Source of the DNA: CAZVFH01 sp964626415
GTDB taxonomy: Bacteria > Patescibacteriota > UBA1384 > XYA2-FULL-43-10 > CAINNR01
DNA: 7,676 nt
Reading direction: 5' to 3'
Assembly: GCA_964626415.1 (NCBI GenBank)
Contig: CAZVFH010000040.1
Location: 1 to 7,676 of the forward strand
Below the pieces are notes generated by a model. It was not told the DNA's origin, searched no databases, and was given only the letters and a program-made list of their open reading frames with translations. A program made the translations under genes and the position numbers. Below, piece after piece: positions 3,875-7,676 of the stretch; position 1 is the first letter of the stretch; each line of letters opens with the position of its first letter.

Positions 3875-6769
3875 TTAGGCCATCGATTCTGGGCAAATTT
3901 CGTTATACGGACACATCTGGCATTGGCGCTCGGTTGGTTTTGCAGTGTAATCCCCCGCCCTGATTCCGCCGGCAACTTCAAAAATCAACTCTTTGGTTTT
4001 TTCCAGATCACTCTCAGAAAACTTTCTTTCGCCAATAATTCCCGATTCGATAAAATTGAGTTGGGTTTTTGGAATTTCGCCAAACTTTTCTTTCCAAGCC
4101 AAAGCGTAGATTTTCATTTGAGTCGATTCTCGCATCCTGTCCCCGGCTTTTTTTTGATCAGTAACTTCGGAAGTTTTGAAATCGCAGATTATAAAATCAC
4201 CACCGCTTTTCAAAATCAGATCGTATCGCCCATTTATTTTTACATTGTCCTCAAAAAATTCAAATCGCTCCTCAATTTTTTCCGGCAGCAAATTATTTTT
4301 TTGATCCTCTTCGTAAAATCTAGTTAAAGTCAAAATCCCTTTCCTTTTTCGTTCCTCTTCGTGTTCGCGAGTTATAAAACCCTCACTGATAAATGTTTGG
4401 TTGAAGTCAGAAATCAACGACTCGAGCGTTGGTTTTTCCAGAGCAATTTTTCTCTGAAAATATCGGCCGATTGCTTCGTGAATCGCTGTCCCATACATAA
4501 AGTGCCAGTTTAGCGGAAGTGGGATTTTAATAATATTTGAATAGTAATATTTTTTTGGGCAGGTAAAATAGTCGTCAATTTGCTGTCTTGAAAGTTTGAG
4601 TATCCCCTCTTTTGGCTTTGAAGATATTTTTTTTCTGACGATTTTTTCCGGCCGATGTCTTTCGATTTTTTCCAGCGCTGATTGCCTGTGCTTATTTTTA
4701 ATCAAATTCGGTTGATCTAAAATTTCCAAAATAAATTGTGAGATTTTTTTCATTCTTTTTCCACCGTAATCATCAGCGGAAGTAAAAAATAAAAAATCCT
4801 TAGCTCTTGTCGAAGCGACATAAAATAAGCGCCGTTCTTCTTGCAAATGGAAATCGCCTTTTGGCAATCGCTCTTTAATTAATTCGTCAGGAATTGGAAT
4901 CTTATCTTTTCTTTCTCGCGACGGAAATCTGTCAGAGACCATATTGACAATAAAAACCACCGGCCATTCCAAGCCCTTTGCGGCATGAGCAGACATTAAA
5001 TTGACGGCGTCAATATCAGGATCAACATCAGAGGTAATAACTTCATCGCCGTATTCGATAATCAGTTCAAGGCGATCGAGAAAATTAAGAAGCGACTTGT
5101 TGTTTGCCGATTGTTCGAATTGGTATATTCGATCAAAAAATTTTGCCAAATTAGTAATTTTAATTTCTGATAGAGCGGAACCATCTGCGGACAATTTTTT
5201 GAAATATTTCTTTTCTTTTAAAAATTCATATAAAATTTCACCGGCGGAATAATCTCTGATTTTTGAGCGAAATTTTTTAATATCAGAGATCAATTCAAAA
5301 ATTTTGTTATTTTTCATCTCTGAATTTTCAAACAGCTCTATAAAATCAATATTTTCCCTCTTAACTCGAGAGTAATATTCCGAAAGAATGCTTGGATCAA
5401 CAGAATAAATTTCACTGGTTGCAAGTAGGTAAAAACTCAAATTATCATCACTGAAGACAAGACAACGCAGGAATGAAACTGCCATTTTTATCTCCGACTG
5501 ACTAAACAACGAGGAGCTACCAATAAAAACACTCGGAATATTTTTCAAATTTAGCGACTGAATAAAGGATTCCAAATGGTTATTAGCTCTAGCAAGAATT
5601 GCAAAATCAGAGTTTTTATAGCCATGTTTTGATTTTAAGTTAATAATTTGTTCTGCAACTGTGTCTGCTTCACAAGACGACGAATCGGAGTGAATTAACT
5701 CAGGTGAACCCCCATGTCTTTTCGCAAATAATTTCTTGTCAATTTTATTTTGAACTTCAAGTCGGTCAGGATTATTGAACTGGATTAGGCGGTAAGCGGC
5801 ATCTAAAATTTCTGTTGTTGAACGATAATTTTGATTTAGAACAATTTGTTTTGAGCCATGAAAATCATCTTTAAATGAAAGTATATTTGAAATTGAAGCA
5901 CCGCGGAAACGATAAATCGATTGATCATCATCACCAACAACTGTAATATTTTTTTCTTTTCCGATAATTAATTTTACCAGTTGATACTGAGCATAATTAG
6001 TGTCTTGGAATTCGTCAACTAAAATATACTTAAATTTTTTTTGGCACTCGGATAGAACTTGCGGATTTTCTTTTAATAGTTTATATGACAAAAAAATCTG
6101 GTCTCCGAAGTCCAAATTTCCCTGTTTTATCATTAAATCCTGATATTTTTGATAGGCCGTTGCCAGCTCTAAAATCTTTTCCGAGTCGAGTTTTTCCTCA
6201 TCAGTTTTTGCCGTTTTTGCTTTTTTTCCAGCAAATGATATATATTTTTCAGGGGAAATTAATTCATCTTTAAGCCGTGAAAAATGCGAAAGCAGTTCCT
6301 TAATATGTGTAGCCGGATTAGCTACTGGGCGAAAATGTTCGAGATCAAAAGCATAGAGATTTTCTCGAAAAAAAATCGCTTGTTCTGTCTGCGACAGAAC
6401 CTTAAAGTTGGCAGGAAGACCCAAATCAATTGAAAAGTCACGAAGTAAGCGATCGCCAAAAGCATGAAAAGTTGAAATCTGTGAATCAACAAAACCGTAT
6501 GGAACAAGTAAATCAACTCTTGCCTCCATCTCGCTAGCTGCTTTTTCAGTGAAAGTTAAAGCTAGAATTTCGGAGGGAAGCGCTAATTTTTGTTCAATAA
6601 TATATGCGATTCTACGAGTAATAACGGTCGTTTTTCCGGTTCCGGCACCGGCAACAATTAAAAGCGGGCCATCTCTAAAAGTTACGGCCTTTTTTTGTTC
6701 AGCATTAAGATCGGACAAAATGTCAGATCTGGGGTTGTCAAAATCTAATCCAAGCGGTTTAATTTTCAT
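3875..6769 (-). CDS. UvrD/Rep-type DNA helicase fused to an Fe-S PD-(D/E)XK nuclease
   Basis: This 964-residue protein carries a complete superfamily 1A helicase. The motifs are: Q motif LNAEQKKAV (21-29); Walker A GAGTGKTT (41-48); DExx box VDEFQD (251-256); GDDDQSIYRFRGA (279-291); NYRS (314-317); the SAHAAKGLEW motif (593-602); and RRLFYVASTRAKD (646-658). From about 725 a RecB/AddB-type nuclease domain follows, with H764, D850 (GRYD), and D863 and K865 (CDFKTS). Cysteines C737, C950, C953 and C959 (CPKKY and CQMCPYNEIC) match an iron-sulfur staple. The set is that of AddAB/AdnAB-like end-resection enzymes, here as a single chain. It probably unwinds and degrades DNA ends for recombination or defence. 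E. coli UvrD (720 residues) lacks the nuclease. The ATG lies 7 nt from its -10 box and has no Shine-Dalgarno. A separate AddB-like partner cannot be excluded outside the window. Confidence 0.93.
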   Translation of the reverse strand: MKIKPLGLDFDNPRSDILSDLNAEQKKAVTFRDGPLLIVAGAGTGKTTVITRRIAYIIEQKLALPSEILALTFTEKAASEMEARVDLLVPYGFVDSQISTFHAFGDRLLRDFSIDLGLPANFKVLSQTEQAIFFRENLYAFDLEHFRPVANPATHIKELLSHFSRLKDELISPEKYISFAGKKAKTAKTDEEKLDSEKILELATAYQKYQDLMIKQGNLDFGDQIFLSYKLLKENPQVLSECQKKFKYILVDEFQDTNYAQYQLVKLIIGKEKNITVVGDDDQSIYRFRGASISNILSFKDDFHGSKQIVLNQNYRSTTEILDAAYRLIQFNNPDRLEVQNKIDKKLFAKRHGGSPELIHSDSSSCEADTVAEQIINLKSKHGYKNSDFAILARANNHLESFIQSLNLKNIPSVFIGSSSLFSQSEIKMAVSFLRCLVFSDDNLSFYLLATSEIYSVDPSILSEYYSRVKRENIDFIELFENSEMKNNKIFELISDIKKFRSKIRDYSAGEILYEFLKEKKYFKKLSADGSALSEIKITNLAKFFDRIYQFEQSANNKSLLNFLDRLELIIEYGDEVITSDVDPDIDAVNLMSAHAAKGLEWPVVFIVNMVSDRFPSRERKDKIPIPDELIKERLPKGDFHLQEERRLFYVASTRAKDFLFFTSADDYGGKRMKKISQFILEILDQPNLIKNKHRQSALEKIERHRPEKIVRKKISSKPKEGILKLSRQQIDDYFTCPKKYYYSNIIKIPLPLNWHFMYGTAIHEAIGRYFQRKIALEKPTLESLISDFNQTFISEGFITREHEEERKRKGILTLTRFYEEDQKNNLLPEKIEERFEFFEDNVKINGRYDLILKSGGDFIICDFKTSEVTDQKKAGDRMRESTQMKIYALAWKEKFGEIPKTQLNFIESGIIGERKFSESDLEKTKELIFEVAGGIRAGDYTAKPTERQCQMCPYNEICPESMA

Positions 6770-6776
6770 TGTTTTC

Positions 6777-6785
6777 AGTATAGCA
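6777..6785 (-). promoter_or_regulatory. Extended -10 promoter of the helicase-nuclease gene (leaderless transcript predicted)
   Basis: On the minus strand TGC-TATACT (6785-6777) stands 7 nt before the ATG at 6769, so transcription should begin at or within a base or two of the start codon. No convincing -35 box is found at 16-18 bp. The upstream TTTGTGCTA is shared with the rmuC promoter. Confidence 0.55.
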
Positions 6786-6821
6786 CAAAAAAGTGATCAA
6801 ATTCCTTAAATTTTAGTTTTT

Positions 6822-6858
6822 AAAAAGAACAGGCCCCGCACGGATTACGTGCGGGGCC
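6822..6858 (-). terminator. Strong intrinsic terminator of the small membrane-protein gene
   Basis: A perfect 11-bp GC-rich stem, GGCCCCGCACG/CGTGCGGGGCC, with a 5-nt loop (6832-6858) is followed on the minus strand by TGTTC and five T residues (6826-6822). It lies 7 nt after the stop codon of the membrane-protein gene and isolates it from the helicase promoter. Confidence 0.92.
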
Positions 6859-6865
6859 GACATGG

Positions 6866-7093
6866 TCACTTCGATTTGCGAGCGGCGCGGGCGTCCGCTC
6901 GCCTTAGTCGCCTGTCCCACATCCCCAGCCAGGCGATAAGGGAGATGATTGCGAGGAGGTTCCAGAGTCCGGCATTAATCACCGATCCTTGGAGTTCGCA
7001 AAGCTCTCCGGTAGCCAGAAAGGCCAGCGTGAGCAGGCCCTCCCAGCCGAGGATCCACCCCGCCACCAGCACATAGTATATCAATTTCTCCAT
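6866..7093 (-). CDS. Small GC-rich two-helix membrane protein, function unknown
   Basis: The protein has 75 residues. It starts at an ATG with a strong Shine-Dalgarno (AAAGGAGGG, 7108-7100) 7 nt away and ends in TGA just before a strong terminator, so it is a complete monocistronic gene. Two hydrophobic segments (about residues 5-27 and 43-60) are separated by a short loop with one cysteine (GELCELQG). The C-terminal tail is very basic (DRRLRRADARAARKSK), which by the positive-inside rule places both ends in the cytoplasm. The segments are rich in tryptophan, leucine and glycine. I do not recognise a family. Codon use is GC-rich (many CTG, GCC, CTC, GTG; about 59% GC over 6901-7080), quite unlike the neighbours. 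This suggests recent transfer or unusual selection. A holin-like, toxin-like or accessory membrane subunit role is conceivable, but nothing in the sequence decides between them. Confidence 0.75.
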   Translation of the reverse strand: MEKLIYYVLVAGWILGWEGLLTLAFLATGELCELQGSVINAGLWNLLAIISLIAWLGMWDRRLRRADARAARKSK

Positions 7094-7095
7094 CT

Positions 7096-7115
7096 GAATC
7101 CCTCCTTTGGGATTC
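7096..7115 (-). promoter_or_regulatory. Ribosome-binding-site hairpin of the small membrane-protein gene
   Basis: On the minus strand GAATCCC (7115-7109) and GGGATTC (7102-7096) form a perfect 7-bp stem around the 6-nt loop AAAGGA. The Shine-Dalgarno AAAGGAGGG therefore sits partly in the loop and partly in the stem, immediately before the start codon. Translation may depend on opening this hairpin. Confidence 0.6.
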
Positions 7116-7130
7116 GGCTGCGATTCTGAT

Positions 7131-7189
7131 TGCTCCTTAAAGAGAATCCCCGATAGCTTGCGCCTTCGGGAATTCTCATTTAAAGAGCA
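7131..7189 (-). promoter_or_regulatory. Long leader hairpin with GCAA tetraloop upstream of the membrane-protein gene
   Basis: In the roughly 134-nt leader, TGCTCTTTAAA pairs with TTTAAGGAGCA and GAGAAT-CCCGA pairs with TCGGG-ATTCTC, giving over 20 base pairs with small interruptions. It is capped by GGC-GCAA-GCT, a GNRA tetraloop. The 3' arm contains GGGGATTC (7152-7145 region), which could instead pair with the GAATCCC arm of the ribosome-binding-site hairpin. A switch between two folds is thus possible. It matches no riboswitch class I know. Confidence 0.6.
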
Positions 7190-7233
7190 TTGATTCCGGA
7201 GGCGTCTCTTAAACCCCCATTATCAACAAATAC

Positions 7234-7262
7234 ATTATAACACAAATTTTTAATATTGTCAA
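7234..7262 (-). promoter_or_regulatory. Perfect consensus sigma70 promoter of the small membrane-protein gene
   Basis: The minus strand has TTGACA (7257-7262), a 17-bp spacer (7240-7256) and TATAAT (7234-7239) preceded by TGT. Transcription should start near 7227. The TGA stop of the thioredoxin gene lies inside the -35 hexamer, so the two genes abut without a terminator between them. Confidence 0.88.
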
Positions 7263-7579
7263 CCACTTTTATGTTTACTTATTAATGCAAGTAATGATTC
7301 TTTGGATACGGCGCCATTTGCTTGTTCGACAATTTTCCCCTCCTTAAAAAGTAAAAAAGATGGAACGCTCATAACATTATATTTTTCGGCAATTTTTTGA
7401 TTTTCATCAATGTTTAGCTTGGTTACACTATAACCGCTTGCATTATTCGCAAGTTCTTCGATTATCGGTTCCATCATTTTGCACGGACCGCACCAAGGTG
7501 CCCAAAAGTCCACTAGGATCAGTTTTTCCTTTTCAATGGTTGAATTAAAATTTTCTTGGTTTAGTGTAACTAGCGACAA
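7259..7579 (-). CDS. trxA: Thioredoxin
   Basis: This 106-residue protein has the standard length and fold of a bacterial thioredoxin. The redox-active motif WCGPC is at 29-33 within VDFWAPWCGPCK. The conserved cis-proline is P73 (MSVPS), and the FKEGK turn and GA near the end fit. It is a cytoplasmic disulfide reductase that serves ribonucleotide reductase, peroxiredoxins and similar partners, recharged by thioredoxin reductase. The start is a TTG at 7579, chosen because AGGAGG lies 4 nt upstream and the N-terminus then matches the family. It has its own promoter at 7636-7664, with a leader of about 50 nt. Confidence 0.96.
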   Translation of the reverse strand: MSLVTLNQENFNSTIEKEKLILVDFWAPWCGPCKMMEPIIEELANNASGYSVTKLNIDENQKIAEKYNVMSVPSFLLFKEGKIVEQANGAVSKESLLALISKHKSG

Positions 7580-7635
7580 GTTTCCTCCTCTCTTTAGAAG
7601 CTAAATAAACAATAATTTCGTATGTTCCAAAGAAA

Positions 7636-7664
7636 ATTGTAACATAAAAGAAATCTCCTGCCAA
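7636..7664 (-). promoter_or_regulatory. Sigma70-type promoter of trxA
   Basis: On the minus strand TTGGCA (7659-7664, 5 of 6 matches), a 17-bp spacer and TACAAT (7636-7641, 5 of 6) preceded by TGT form a good extended -10 promoter. It predicts a start near 7629 and a leader of about 50 nt that contains the GGAGG ribosome binding site. Confidence 0.7.
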
Positions 7665-7676
7665 TGAGTTGCGAAA

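Noticed and set aside
6849..7076. Plus-strand open frame of 75 codons opposite the small membrane-protein gene
   Set aside because: It is an antisense shadow of a GC-rich gene with no ribosome binding site, and it starts inside the terminator hairpin.
7081..7179. A 32-residue upstream frame in the leader of the membrane-protein gene, overlapping its start
   Set aside because: It has no Shine-Dalgarno, starts within the long leader hairpin and is largely explained by the inverted-repeat structure. It would be worth revisiting only if ribosome profiling showed signal.
1..7676. CRISPR arrays, tRNA genes or insertion sequences
   Set aside because: No regularly spaced repeats, no cloverleaf with T-loop consensus and no transposase reading frame were seen on either strand.

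Overview
The window looks like a fragment of a small, AT-rich bacterial genome, most likely of the Patescibacteria/CPR type. This is inferred from the low-GC, lysine/asparagine/isoleucine-rich proteins, the compact single-strand gene order and the lean repair, cell-envelope and RNA-modification genes. TGA is used as a stop in several genes, so the code is standard and the Gly-UGA lineages (Gracilibacteria/SR1) are unlikely. No taxonomic marker is present, so the lineage is tentative.

Every supported gene is on the minus strand. In transcription order (right to left) they are: a thioredoxin (7259-7579); a GC-rich island encoding a 75-residue two-helix membrane protein with a structured leader and a strong terminator (6822-7262); a 964-residue UvrD-type helicase fused to an Fe-S PD-(D/E)XK nuclease (3875-6769); a spacer with a CATTGCGAGG-type repeat; a GC-rich, non-coding, highly structured RNA of about 510 nt bounded by a consensus promoter and an intrinsic terminator (about 3158-3667); an overlapping cluster of rmuC, a membrane-anchored polysaccharide deacetylase and an RluD-family pseudouridine synthase (184-3000); and the first 22 codons of a ribbon-helix-helix regulator that runs off the left edge (1-67).

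The most interesting element is the ~510-nt RNA between the helicase-nuclease and rmuC. It has a perfect TTGACA/17 bp/TATAAT promoter, many hairpins with perfect stems, a GCAA tetraloop, a possible loop-to-bulge tertiary contact and a classic terminator. I found no hallmark of RNase P RNA, tmRNA, SRP RNA, 6S RNA or self-splicing introns. The second GC-rich island has the same design (consensus promoter, GCAA hairpin, strong terminator) but encodes a small membrane protein whose codon use differs sharply from its neighbours.

All six promoters recognised have an extended -10 (TG one base upstream of the hexamer). Two of them, for rmuC and the helicase-nuclease, lie only 6-7 nt from the start codon, which predicts leaderless mRNAs. 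The helicase-nuclease and RmuC both belong to families that process DNA ends, but they are transcribed separately, so a functional link is only suggested.
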